Positions 24,237 through 32,215 of a stretch of DNA of 64,000 nt are shown here, piece after piece (the first letter of the stretch is position 1; the number at the start of each line of letters is the position of its first letter). The notes under the pieces are model-generated. The model saw only the letters and a list, made by a program, of their open reading frames with translations, had not been told where the DNA came from and did not search any database. Source of the DNA: Rhodovarius crocodyli (GTDB lineage Bacteria; Pseudomonadota; Alphaproteobacteria; Acetobacterales; Acetobacteraceae); NCBI RefSeq assembly GCF_004005855.1, contig NZ_SACL01000010.1, positions 62,001-126,000 of the forward strand, in the 5' to 3' direction. The position numbers and the translations under genes are program-made.

Positions 24237-25724
24237 GTGAGCTTCAACTTCATTTCGCCGCCAGAGCCGGATTCCAACCGGAAGCTGGTCTGGCTGTTCG
24301 TCGCCATCGCGCTTTACCTGGGCGTTCTGTTCCTGCCCACGCCCACGGGGCTGACGGCCTCGGGCCAGGTGGCGCTCGGCCTGCTCGTCTTCGTCATCGT
24401 GCTCTGGATCAGCGAATGCGTCTCCCCGGCCACCAGCGCCATCCTGCTGGTGGGCTTCGCGGTGCTGGGGCTGATGGGCAAGCCCTTGCGCGCGGGCGGG
24501 CCACCCATGAACTCCACCGCCGCCCTCACCTCCATGCTCACGGGCTTCTCCTCCACCGCCGTGCTGCTGGTCGCGGCCGCCCTGTTCCTGGCGGTGGCGC
24601 TGAAGCTCACCGGGCTCGACCGGCGCGTGGCGCTGCTGGTGATGAGCAAGGTGGGCATCTCCCGCTCGCGCCTCATCCTGGGGGCGATGCTGGTGGGCTT
24701 CGTGCTGGCGCTGTTCATCCCGTCCGCCACCGCGCGCGTGGGTGCGGTCATCCCGATCATGGCGGGCATCGTGGCCGCCCTCGGCCTGCCGGCCGCCAGC
24801 AGCCTGGGCGCCACGCTGATGATCGTGACCGCCGCCGCCTGCTCCGTCTTCAACATGGCGGTGAAGACGGGTGCGGCGCAGAACATCATCAGCCTGAACT
24901 TCATGCAGCAATCCTTCGGCCACACCGTCACCTGGGGCGGCTGGTTCGTGACCGCCCTGCCCTTCACCATCGGCATGTGCGTGGTGCTGTATGTCGCGGC
25001 CCTGCTGATCCTGCGCCCGGACGTGCCCGCCAAGGAGGAAGCCGAGGCACGCCTGCGTGAGGAGCTGGCCAAGCTCGGCCCCGTCAGCGCCGTCGAATGG
25101 CGCCTGATGTCGGTCGCGCTGCTGCTGCTGGTGCTGTGGTCCACCGAGGGCATGCTGCACCCCTTCGACACCACGACCACCACCCAGCTCGGCATCGCGC
25201 TGCTGCTGATGCCGCGCATCGGCGTCATGCACTGGGCCCAGGCCGAGAAGCTCATTCCCTGGGGCACGGTCGTGCTGTTCGCCGCCGGCATCTCGCTCGG
25301 CACGCTGATGTCCACCACGGGAGCCGCCGCCTGGCTGGCCCAGGCGACGCTGGGGCAGCTCGGCCTCGGGGCGCTGCCGGTGTTCATGGTGGTGGGCGCG
25401 CTGTCGCTGTTCAGCATCGTGCTGCATCTGGGCTTCGCCTCGGCCACCGGCCTCGCCAGCACACTGATCCCGATCATGATCGCCTTCGCCAACACGCTGC
25501 CCTACGGCAGGGAGACCGCCTTCGGCATCGTGCTGATCCAGAGCTTCGTCGTCTCCTTCGGCTTCGTCCTGCCGACCAACGCGCCGCAGAACATGCTGTG
25601 CTACGGCACCGGCAGCTTCACCATCGCTCAGTTCGCCAAGGTAGGCACCGTCGTCACCATCGCGGGGCTGCTGCTGATCGTGCTGCTCTCGGCCACCGTC
25701 TGGCCGATGATGGGGGTGCTGTGA
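24237..25724 (+). CDS. DASS/SLC13-family anion transporter
   Basis: A 495-residue membrane protein with about 11-12 helices of the divalent anion:sodium symporter family. The opening LVWLFVAIALYLGVLFLPTP, the paired re-entrant-loop regions (around AALTSMLTGFSSTAVLLVAA and later GFASATGLASTLIPIMIAF) and the late FGFVLPTNAPQNML segment fit the family, which imports dicarboxylates, citrate or sulfate. The GTG start has AAGGGA eight bases upstream inside a stem-loop. Its stop overlaps the dehydrogenase start by one base (TGATG), so import and oxidation of a hydroxy acid are probably coupled. Confidence 0.88.
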   Translation: MSFNFISPPEPDSNRKLVWLFVAIALYLGVLFLPTPTGLTASGQVALGLLVFVIVLWISECVSPATSAILLVGFAVLGLMGKPLRAGGPPMNSTAALTSMLTGFSSTAVLLVAAALFLAVALKLTGLDRRVALLVMSKVGISRSRLILGAMLVGFVLALFIPSATARVGAVIPIMAGIVAALGLPAASSLGATLMIVTAAACSVFNMAVKTGAAQNIISLNFMQQSFGHTVTWGGWFVTALPFTIGMCVVLYVAALLILRPDVPAKEEAEARLREELAKLGPVSAVEWRLMSVALLLLVLWSTEGMLHPFDTTTTTQLGIALLLMPRIGVMHWAQAEKLIPWGTVVLFAAGISLGTLMSTTGAAAWLAQATLGQLGLGALPVFMVVGALSLFSIVLHLGFASATGLASTLIPIMIAFANTLPYGRETAFGIVLIQSFVVSFGFVLPTNAPQNMLCYGTGSFTIAQFAKVGTVVTIAGLLLIVLLSATVWPMMGVL

Positions 25725-26665
25725 TGGCCGGCAAGGTAGGGATCATCGGCGCGGGCCAGGTCGGCGCCTCCGCGGGCTATCTCCTCTCCTTCACGCCCGG
25801 CGTGCGGGAGGTGGTGCTGGTCGACCTCGACCGCGCCCGGGCCGACAGCGAGGCCGCCGACATCGCCCACGCCGCGGCCTTCGCCCGCGCGGGGCTGGTG
25901 CGCGGCGGCGACTACGCGGACCTGGCGGGCGCCGACGTGGTGGTGATCACGGCGGGCGCCAACCTCAAGCCCGGCCAGACGCGGCTGGACCTGCTGGCGG
26001 CCAATGTGCGCATCGTCTCTGCCATCATCGAGCAGGTGCTGAAGGCGGCCCCCGACACGCTGCTGCTGTTCGCGACCAACCCGGTGGACGTGATGCCGGC
26101 CCTGGCCGTTCGCCGCTTCGGCGTGGCCCCCGGGCGCGCCATCGGCACCGGCTGCGCGCTCGATTCAGCCCGCTTCAAGGACCGGCTCGCCCGGCAGTTC
26201 GGCCTCTCCCCCACCTCCGTCCATGCCCAGGTGCTGGGTGAGCACGGCGATTCCGAGGTGCTGCACTGGTCCGGAGCCCGGGCCGGCAGCCTGCCCATCG
26301 CGCTGTTCGCGGAACGCATGGGCGTGGACCTGCCGCCCGACTGGCAGGCCAGGATCGCGCAGGAGGTCCGCACCTCCGCCTATCGCATCAAGGAAGGCAA
26401 GGGCGTGTCCAACTTCGGCATCGGCGGGTGCATCGCCCGGCTGACCCAGGCGCTGGTGAACGACGAAGGCACGATCTTCAGCGTCTCCACCGTCATGGAT
26501 GACGTGCTGGGCATTCCGGATACCTGCATCTCCCTGCCCCACGTCCTGGGCGCCCGCGGCGCCTCGGCACCCCTGCTGCCCGAACTGGACGACAGCGAAA
26601 CCCAGGCCCTGCGCCACAGCGCGCAAGTACTGCGCGAGGCGATCGCGGCCGCGCTGGGCGGCTGA
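25724..26665 (+). CDS. L-lactate/malate dehydrogenase family enzyme
   Basis: A 313-residue NAD-dependent 2-hydroxyacid dehydrogenase. The nucleotide motif is GIIGAGQVGAS (6-16) and Asp34 indicates NAD preference. Catalytic residues are present: Arg87, Asn119, Asp147 and Arg150 in LDSARF, and His174 in GEHGDSE. The specificity loop reads AGANLKPGQTR. Leu81 stands where lactate dehydrogenases have Gln and malate dehydrogenases Arg, so the usual assignment to lactate or malate is unsafe. It is translationally coupled to the DASS transporter. Confidence 0.85.
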   Translation: MAGKVGIIGAGQVGASAGYLLSFTPGVREVVLVDLDRARADSEAADIAHAAAFARAGLVRGGDYADLAGADVVVITAGANLKPGQTRLDLLAANVRIVSAIIEQVLKAAPDTLLLFATNPVDVMPALAVRRFGVAPGRAIGTGCALDSARFKDRLARQFGLSPTSVHAQVLGEHGDSEVLHWSGARAGSLPIALFAERMGVDLPPDWQARIAQEVRTSAYRIKEGKGVSNFGIGGCIARLTQALVNDEGTIFSVSTVMDDVLGIPDTCISLPHVLGARGASAPLLPELDDSETQALRHSAQVLREAIAAALGG

Positions 26666-26927
26666 GGGGCGGCGCCTCAGGGGCTTCGCCCCCGACCCCC
26701 CAGCCAGGGGCTCTGCCCCCGGCACCCCCGCCAGGAGCCTGGGGCCCCTGGACCCCCATGAGCTATATGAAAGTGTGAAGAAGGGGCTCAAAGCGCGCTT
26801 CGACCCAGCACGCCTTCGCAGCCCCTTCCTCACACTTTCAGCCCTCGGTTTCCAAAGGCCTTTCGGCCTTTGGCGGGTCCAGGGCAGAGCCCTGGTCGGG
26901 GTCCGGGGTGAAACCCCGGGGCTCCCC
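26666..26927. repeat. Family B palindromic element, copy B1 (convergent junction)
   Basis: A GC-rich element of about 260 bases between convergent genes. The left half is a series of small hairpins (GGGGCTTCGCCCC, CCAGGGGCTCTGCCCCC, CACCCCCGCCA), and the right half is its rough complement (TTTGGCGGGTCCAGGGC, AGAGCCCTGGTCGGGG, GGGGTGAAACCCCGG). The core holds an inverted repeat with 21-base arms at 26768-26788 and 26820-26840, 20 of 21 paired. No gene is seen. It likely terminates both flanking genes. Confidence 0.85.
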
Positions 26928-27899
26928 TCAGCCCACCAGCGCCGGCGGGTTCTCGCCGCGCAGCAGCACGGCGTCGAGGTTGTCGAGGGCCAGGTTGCCC
27001 ATGCGGTCGCGGGTTTCGATGGTGGCGCTGCCGAGGTGCGGCAGCAGGGCCACGTTCTCGAGGCCCAGATAGCCCGGGTTCACACGCGGCTCGCCGTCGA
27101 ACACGTCCAGGCCCGCGGCGCGGATGCGTCCGGTCTTGAGCGCGGCGATGAGGGCTTCGTCGTCCACGGTGCTGCCGCGCCCGGTGTTGATGACGATGGC
27201 GCCCTGCCGCATTTGCCCGATGCGGGTGGCGTTCAGCCATTTGGCCGTCGCGGCGCCGCCGGGTATGTGCATGGAGAGGATGTCGATGGCGCCGAGGAAG
27301 CCTTCGTCGCTGTCATGGTACTGGGCGCCATTCTCCAGCTCGGGGGCCAGGCGGCGGTTGTTGCGGTAGTGCAGCTCCATGCCGAAGCCCTTGGCCATCA
27401 CGCCCATCTCGCGCCCGATGCGGCCATAGCCCAGGATGCCCAGCCGCTTGCCCTGCAGCGTCACGCCCATCAGCTGGGTGGGGGCCCATCCTTCCCACTG
27501 GCCGGCGCGCACCATGCGCTCGCCCTCGCCCGCGCGGCGGGCTGCCATCAGCAGCAGGGTGAAGGCGATCTCGGCGGTGGCGAAGGACAGCACGTCGGGC
27601 GTGTTGGTCACCATGATGCCGCGCGCGGCGGCGGCCTTCAGGTCGATGTGGTCGGTGCCGACCGAGAAGGTCGAGATCACCTTCACCGAGGCCGGCAGCG
27701 CCGCGATGGTGGCCGCGTTGAACGGATCGCCCGCCGCGATCAGGATGCCCGACGCCCCTTCCGCGCGCCGCGCGATCTCGGTGCCGTCCTTGTACCAGGG
27801 CGCGTCCGTCGGGTTGTTCACCACGCTGTAGTCGCGCGCGGCCCGTGCCTCGATCGCGGGCGGCAGCAGGCGGGTGAGCAACAGGACAGGCTTCGGCAT
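26928..27899 (-). CDS. D-2-hydroxyacid dehydrogenase (glyoxylate/hydroxypyruvate reductase type)
   Basis: A 323-residue NAD(P)-dependent dehydrogenase. The family motifs are ISTFSVGTDHIDL, the nucleotide fold LGILGYGRIGREMG, catalytic Arg in VINTGRGSTVDDEAL, Glu in DVFDGEPRVNP, and His in ALLPHLGSAT. The residues RNNRR after the second beta strand suggest NADPH use, as in GhrB/GyaR-like glyoxylate reductases. The start at 27899 gives normal length. It is divergent from the SDR gene and converges on the LDH-like gene through element B1. Confidence 0.9.
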   Translation of the reverse strand: MPKPVLLLTRLLPPAIEARAARDYSVVNNPTDAPWYKDGTEIARRAEGASGILIAAGDPFNAATIAALPASVKVISTFSVGTDHIDLKAAAARGIMVTNTPDVLSFATAEIAFTLLLMAARRAGEGERMVRAGQWEGWAPTQLMGVTLQGKRLGILGYGRIGREMGVMAKGFGMELHYRNNRRLAPELENGAQYHDSDEGFLGAIDILSMHIPGGAATAKWLNATRIGQMRQGAIVINTGRGSTVDDEALIAALKTGRIRAAGLDVFDGEPRVNPGYLGLENVALLPHLGSATIETRDRMGNLALDNLDAVLLRGENPPALVG

Positions 27900-28000
27900 G
27901 GGCAATTCCTTTGACGCGTCGCGACAATAGCGAAGCCCCCCCGGCTTGCCACCCGGGGCCGCGTGTTGGATCGTCCGCGGCCGCACACGGGAGAAGAATC

Positions 28001-28789
28001 ATGGATCTGGGCCTGACGGGTAAGCGCGCCATCGTGATGGGCGCGAGCAAGGGGCTGGGCCGCTCGGCGGCCGAGGCGCTGGCGCGCGAGGGCGTGTCGC
28101 TGGTGATCAGCGGCCGCAGCCAGGAGAGCCTGGACGCGGTCGCGGCCGAGCTGATGGCGATGGGCGCGCCCAAGGCCGTGGGCATTCCGGCCGATGTCGC
28201 GAGCAACGAGGACATGGACAAGCTGGCCGACGGCGCCGTGGCGGCGCTGGGCGGCGTGGACATCCTGGTGCTGAACCATGGCGGCCCGCCGCCCTCCACC
28301 GCCGTGGACATGAAGGAGGAGGACCTGGCGCCCTGGTTCCAGCGCATCGTCCAGGCGCCGATCCATATCGTGAAGAAGCTGCTGCCCGGCATGCGCGCCG
28401 GCGGCTATGGCCGCATCATCAACATCGGCAGCACGGGGCTGCAGCAGCCCATCCCGAACCTGGTACTGTCCAACACGCTGCGGGCCGCGCTGCTGGGCTA
28501 TCTCAAGACGCTCTCGGCCGAGGTGGCCGGCGACGGTGTGACGGTGAACGTGGCCGCCCCCGGCGCCATCCGCACCGACCGCAGCGTCGAGACCGCCAAG
28601 AGCCTGGGCGCCAAGAGCGGCAAGTCGGTGGACGAGGTGATCGCCGAGCGCAGCAAGACCATCCCCGCCCAGCGTTACGGCCAGCCCGGCGAGTTCGGCC
28701 CGGCCATCGCCTTCATGGCCTCCCCGCTCGCGGCGTACATGACGGGCGAGATCATCCGCATCGACGGCGGCATGGTGCGGGGCTTCTGA
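28001..28789 (+). CDS. Short-chain dehydrogenase family protein with altered catalytic residues
   Basis: A 262-residue SDR fold. The cofactor motif is IVMGASKGLGRSAAEAL, and the NNAG position reads LNHGGPP. The active-site serine remains in IINIGS, but 13 residues on, where the catalytic Tyr belongs, is Ser, and the Lys position four further is Arg (PNLVLSNTLRAALLGYLK). The end TGEIIRIDGGMVRGF is standard. This matches the BKR-like SDR subgroup known to lack the full tetrad. Its reaction is therefore uncertain. A terminator separates it from the hydantoin genes. Confidence 0.85.
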   Translation: MDLGLTGKRAIVMGASKGLGRSAAEALAREGVSLVISGRSQESLDAVAAELMAMGAPKAVGIPADVASNEDMDKLADGAVAALGGVDILVLNHGGPPPSTAVDMKEEDLAPWFQRIVQAPIHIVKKLLPGMRAGGYGRIINIGSTGLQQPIPNLVLSNTLRAALLGYLKTLSAEVAGDGVTVNVAAPGAIRTDRSVETAKSLGAKSGKSVDEVIAERSKTIPAQRYGQPGEFGPAIAFMASPLAAYMTGEIIRIDGGMVRGF

Positions 28790-28799
28790 ACCCATCTTC

Positions 28800-28836
28800 A
28801 GGGGCGTGGTTATGCCGCGCCCCTTCTTTGTTTCTC
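28800..28836 (+). terminator. Rho-independent terminator after the SDR gene
   Basis: AGGGGCG (28800-28806) pairs with CGCCCCT (28818-28824); the stem extends by T-G, G-C and G-C to ten pairs with a five-base loop. TTCTTTGTTTCT follows. It lies 10 bases after the SDR stop and ahead of the hydantoin cassette. Confidence 0.8.
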
Positions 28837-28855
28837 CGAGAGGCTTTCCGATCGC

Positions 28856-30121
28856 ATGAGTACCAACCTTGCCCCCGACACCGAGCTGGCGGAACGCCTG
28901 TTCGACACGCTGCGTGAGCGCAGCTTCGACGGCGTGGGCATCACCCGCACCGCCTATGGCGAGGGCGAGGCCATGGCCCATGCGCTGCTGGCCGAGGAAG
29001 GCGACAAGCTCGGCCTCGAACGCCGCGTCGATCCGATCGGCAACCAGTACCTCACCTTGCCGGGTGCCGACCGCAGCCGCCCCGCGATCGTGCTGGGCAG
29101 CCACCTGGACAGCGTGGCCCAGGGCGGCAATTTCGATGGTGCGGCCGGCGTGCTGGCGGGCCTCGCCGCCGTCGCGGGGCTGGTGAAGGCGGGCTACACC
29201 CCCGCGCAGGATGTCACCGTCATGTGCATCCGCGCCGAGGAAGCGGGCGAGTGGTTCCCCACCAGCTACCCCGGCAGCCGCGGCTCGCTGGGCATGCTCA
29301 CCGCGGCCGACCTCGCGGTAAAGCGCCGCGATTCGGGCCGCAGCCTGGCCGAGCACATGCGCGAGGAAGGCTTCGACCCTTCCTTTGCCGAGGCCGGCAA
29401 GAAGGTGCTGGGCCCGCATAACGTCGCGGGTTTCCTGGAACTGCACATCGAGCAGGGCCCGACGCTGGAGGGCGAGGGCAAGCCGCTCGGCATTGTCACC
29501 GGCATTCCGGGCAGCCGGCGCTTCCGCGCGGCGCGCGTGGTGGGTGAGTACAACCACTCCGGCGCCACGGCCCGCAAATACCGCAAGGACGCGGTGGCCG
29601 CCGCCGCCGAGCTCGCCTATCGCCTGGACGAATACTGGTGCGAGTTGGACGCGCAGGGCCGGCGCATGGTCGTCACCTTCTGCGAGATGGCGACGACCGC
29701 CGACGCCGGCTTCACCAAGATCTCGGGCGAGGTGAAGTTCAGCCTCGATATCCGCGCGGTGAACATGGAGAACTGCGACCTGATGGTCGCGCGCCTGCAC
29801 CAGCTGATCGCGGAGATCGAGGCGCGGCGCGGCGTGACGTTCGAACTGGGCACCGAGAGCGGCTCCACCCCTTCGATCATGGATGCCGCGATGCAGGCGG
29901 GCCTCGCCAAGGCCGCCGACGACCTCAAGGTCGGGCATATCTCCATGGCTTCGGGCGCGGGCCACGATACCGCCGCCTTCGTGCAGGCCGGCGTGCCCGG
30001 CGCCATGCTGTTCGTGCGCAACCAGAACGGCAGCCATAACCCCCATGAGGCGATGCGCGCGGAAGACTTCGCGCTCGCCTGCCAGGTCATCACCCGTTGG
30101 CTTCAGGACGTCACTCAATGA
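28856..30121 (+). CDS. hyuC: Zn-dependent amidohydrolase, N-carbamoyl-L-amino acid hydrolase/allantoate type
   Basis: A 421-residue M20-like dinuclear metal hydrolase of the hydantoinase/carbamoylase family. Metal and catalytic residues appear in VLGSHLDSVAQGGNFDGAAG, CIRAEEAGEW, LELHIEQGPTLE, and the C-terminal SGAGHDTAAF and NGSHNPHEAM. The dimerisation lid carries NHSGATARKYRKDA. It should hydrolyse an N-carbamoyl amino acid or ureido compound to the free amine, CO2 and ammonia. The stop overlaps hyuA by four bases, which favours a carbamoyl-amino-acid role over allantoate. Confidence 0.88.
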   Translation: MSTNLAPDTELAERLFDTLRERSFDGVGITRTAYGEGEAMAHALLAEEGDKLGLERRVDPIGNQYLTLPGADRSRPAIVLGSHLDSVAQGGNFDGAAGVLAGLAAVAGLVKAGYTPAQDVTVMCIRAEEAGEWFPTSYPGSRGSLGMLTAADLAVKRRDSGRSLAEHMREEGFDPSFAEAGKKVLGPHNVAGFLELHIEQGPTLEGEGKPLGIVTGIPGSRRFRAARVVGEYNHSGATARKYRKDAVAAAAELAYRLDEYWCELDAQGRRMVVTFCEMATTADAGFTKISGEVKFSLDIRAVNMENCDLMVARLHQLIAEIEARRGVTFELGTESGSTPSIMDAAMQAGLAKAADDLKVGHISMASGAGHDTAAFVQAGVPGAMLFVRNQNGSHNPHEAMRAEDFALACQVITRWLQDVTQ

Positions 30122-32211
30122 GCGATAGCATAACGCCCCCGGCGCGCGCCCGCATCGCCGCCGATATCGGCGGCACCTTTACCGATGTGGCCCTGGAGAA
30201 GGACGGCCAGCGCTGGACCTCCAAGGTGCTGACCACCCCCAAGGCACCCGAACTCGGCGTGCTGGAGGGGGTGAAGGTCGCCCTCGCCCGCGCGGCCCTC
30301 ACGCCCGGCGACGTCGAGGTGATGATCCACGGCACCACGCTGGCGACCAACGCCATCATCGAGCGCAAGGGCGCCCCCACCGGCTTCATCACCACCGAAG
30401 GCTTCCGGGACGTGTTGGCGCTGGGCAATGAGAGCCGCTACGACCAGTATGACCTGAACATCGAGATCCCCCGCCCCCTGGTCCGCCGCCGCCACCGCGT
30501 GACGGTGACCGAGCGCCTGGACAATGCCGGCAAGGTGCTGCGCCCGCTGGACGAGGCCCAGGTGGCCGCAGCCGCCCGCTTCCTGCGCGAGGAGGGCATG
30601 CAGGCCATCGCCATCGGCTTCCTGCATGGCTTCGTGAACCCGGCCCATGAGAAGCGCGCCGCCGAGATCGTGCGCGACGTGTGGCCCGAGGCGCCGATCT
30701 CCCTCTCCTGCGAAGTCTCGCCCGAGATGCGCGAATGGGAACGCTTCTCCACCACCGTCGCCAACGCCTATGTGCAGCCGCTGATGGCGGGCTATCTGGC
30801 CCGCCTGCGTGAGGGGCTGAACGCCATGGGCATGGCGGCGCCGGTGTTCATGATGCTGTCCGGCGGCGGCCTGACCACCATCGAGACCGCCTCGCGCTTC
30901 CCGATCCGCCTGGTCGAGAGCGGCCCGGCCGGCGGCGCCATCTTCTCCGCCCATGTCGCGCGCCAGAAGGGCTGGGGCAAGGTGCTGTCCTTCGACATGG
31001 GCGGCACCACGGCCAAGGTCTGCCTGATCGACGGGTACACCCCCCAGGCTTCCCGCGTGTTCGAGGTGGCGCGTATCGGCCGCTTCCAGAAGGGCTCGGG
31101 CATGCCGCTGCGCATCCCCGTGATCGAGATGGTGGAGATCGGCGCGGGCGGCGGGTCGCTCGCCAAGGTCGATGCCATGGGCCGCATCCAGGTCGGCCCC
31201 GAGAGCGCCGGTTCCGACCCCGGCCCCGCCTGCTATGGCCGCGGCGGCGACAAGCCGGCCGTGACCGACGCGAACCTGCTGCTCGGCCGGTACGACCCCG
31301 CGACCTTCGCGGGCGGCAACCTGGCGCTGCACCCCGACCAGTCCACGGCCGCGATGGCCGAGCATGTGGGCAAGGCGCTGAAGCTGGAGGCGCCGATGGC
31401 CGCCCTCGGCGTGGTCGAGATGGTGGACGAGAACATGGCCAATGCGGCCCGCGTCCATGCCATCGAAAGCGGCAAGACCTATGAGGCCCGCGCGGTCGTG
31501 GCCTTCGGCGGCGGCGGCCCGGTGCATGGCTACCGGGTGTGCGAGAAGATCGGCGTGAACCGCATGCTGGTGCCGTCAGGTGCCGGCGTGGGCAGCGCCA
31601 TCGGCTTCCTGCGCGCGCCCGTCGCCTATGAGGTGGTGCGCAGCCTGTACCAGCGCTTCATGAGCTTCGACCGCGCGGCGGTGAACGGGCTGCTGGCCGA
31701 GATGTCCGAGGAGGCCTCGCGCGTCGTGGCCAATGGCAGCTTCGGCGCGGAGACCACCGAGCACCGCATCGCCTACATGCGCTATGTCGGCCAGGGTCAT
31801 GAGATCGCGGTGGTGATGCCGGCGCGTGACCTGTCCGAGCAGGACGTGATCGACCTGCGCGCGGCCTATGACACCGAATACGCGCGCTTCTACGACCGCC
31901 CGGTGCCCGGCAGCGACGTGGAGATCATGAGCTTCGCCGTCACCGTCTCGACCCTGGTCGAGGAAGCGGAGCCGGTCGCCGCCCCCGAGGCCGCGCCCGC
32001 GCCCAAGCCCATCCGCCACCAGCAGGTGCGCGACACCGCGACCGGCGAGGTGCGCGACTGGGCGATCTATAACCGCGAGGAGATGGCGCCGGGCTGCAAG
32101 ATCGCCGGCCCCGCGATCATCGCGGAAGACGAGACGAGCACGCTGGTGGGTCCGGGCTGGACCTGCGCGGTGGATGGTCTCGGCTATCTCGAACTGGTGA
32201 AGGAGGGCTGA
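30118..32211 (+). CDS. hyuA: Hydantoinase/oxoprolinase family subunit A
   Basis: A 697-residue ATP-dependent ring-opening subunit. The acetate-kinase-like fold shows RIAADIGGTFTDVAL at the start, the VMIHGTTLATNAIIERKG loop, LSFDMGGTTAKVCLIDG and GAGGGSLAKVD. HyuA and HyuB together hydrolyse hydantoins, 5-oxoproline, N-methylhydantoin or acetone-like substrates using ATP. The start is in an ATGA overlap with hyuC, and hyuB follows after four bases. With hyuC behind the same promoter, a hydantoin to carbamoyl to amino acid route is the best reading. Confidence 0.93.
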   Translation: MSDSITPPARARIAADIGGTFTDVALEKDGQRWTSKVLTTPKAPELGVLEGVKVALARAALTPGDVEVMIHGTTLATNAIIERKGAPTGFITTEGFRDVLALGNESRYDQYDLNIEIPRPLVRRRHRVTVTERLDNAGKVLRPLDEAQVAAAARFLREEGMQAIAIGFLHGFVNPAHEKRAAEIVRDVWPEAPISLSCEVSPEMREWERFSTTVANAYVQPLMAGYLARLREGLNAMGMAAPVFMMLSGGGLTTIETASRFPIRLVESGPAGGAIFSAHVARQKGWGKVLSFDMGGTTAKVCLIDGYTPQASRVFEVARIGRFQKGSGMPLRIPVIEMVEIGAGGGSLAKVDAMGRIQVGPESAGSDPGPACYGRGGDKPAVTDANLLLGRYDPATFAGGNLALHPDQSTAAMAEHVGKALKLEAPMAALGVVEMVDENMANAARVHAIESGKTYEARAVVAFGGGGPVHGYRVCEKIGVNRMLVPSGAGVGSAIGFLRAPVAYEVVRSLYQRFMSFDRAAVNGLLAEMSEEASRVVANGSFGAETTEHRIAYMRYVGQGHEIAVVMPARDLSEQDVIDLRAAYDTEYARFYDRPVPGSDVEIMSFAVTVSTLVEEAEPVAAPEAAPAPKPIRHQQVRDTATGEVRDWAIYNREEMAPGCKIAGPAIIAEDETSTLVGPGWTCAVDGLGYLELVKEG

Positions 32212-32215
32212 GCCC

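Noticed and set aside
22854-25427. An 857-codon minus-strand open frame opposite the MFS, methyltransferase and DASS genes
   Set aside because: It spans three real genes and their gaps, and is a composition artefact rich in His, Gln and Gly.
27818-30118. A 766-codon minus-strand open frame opposite the SDR and hyuC genes
   Set aside because: No recognisable domain; it crosses the SDR terminator and the hyuC start.
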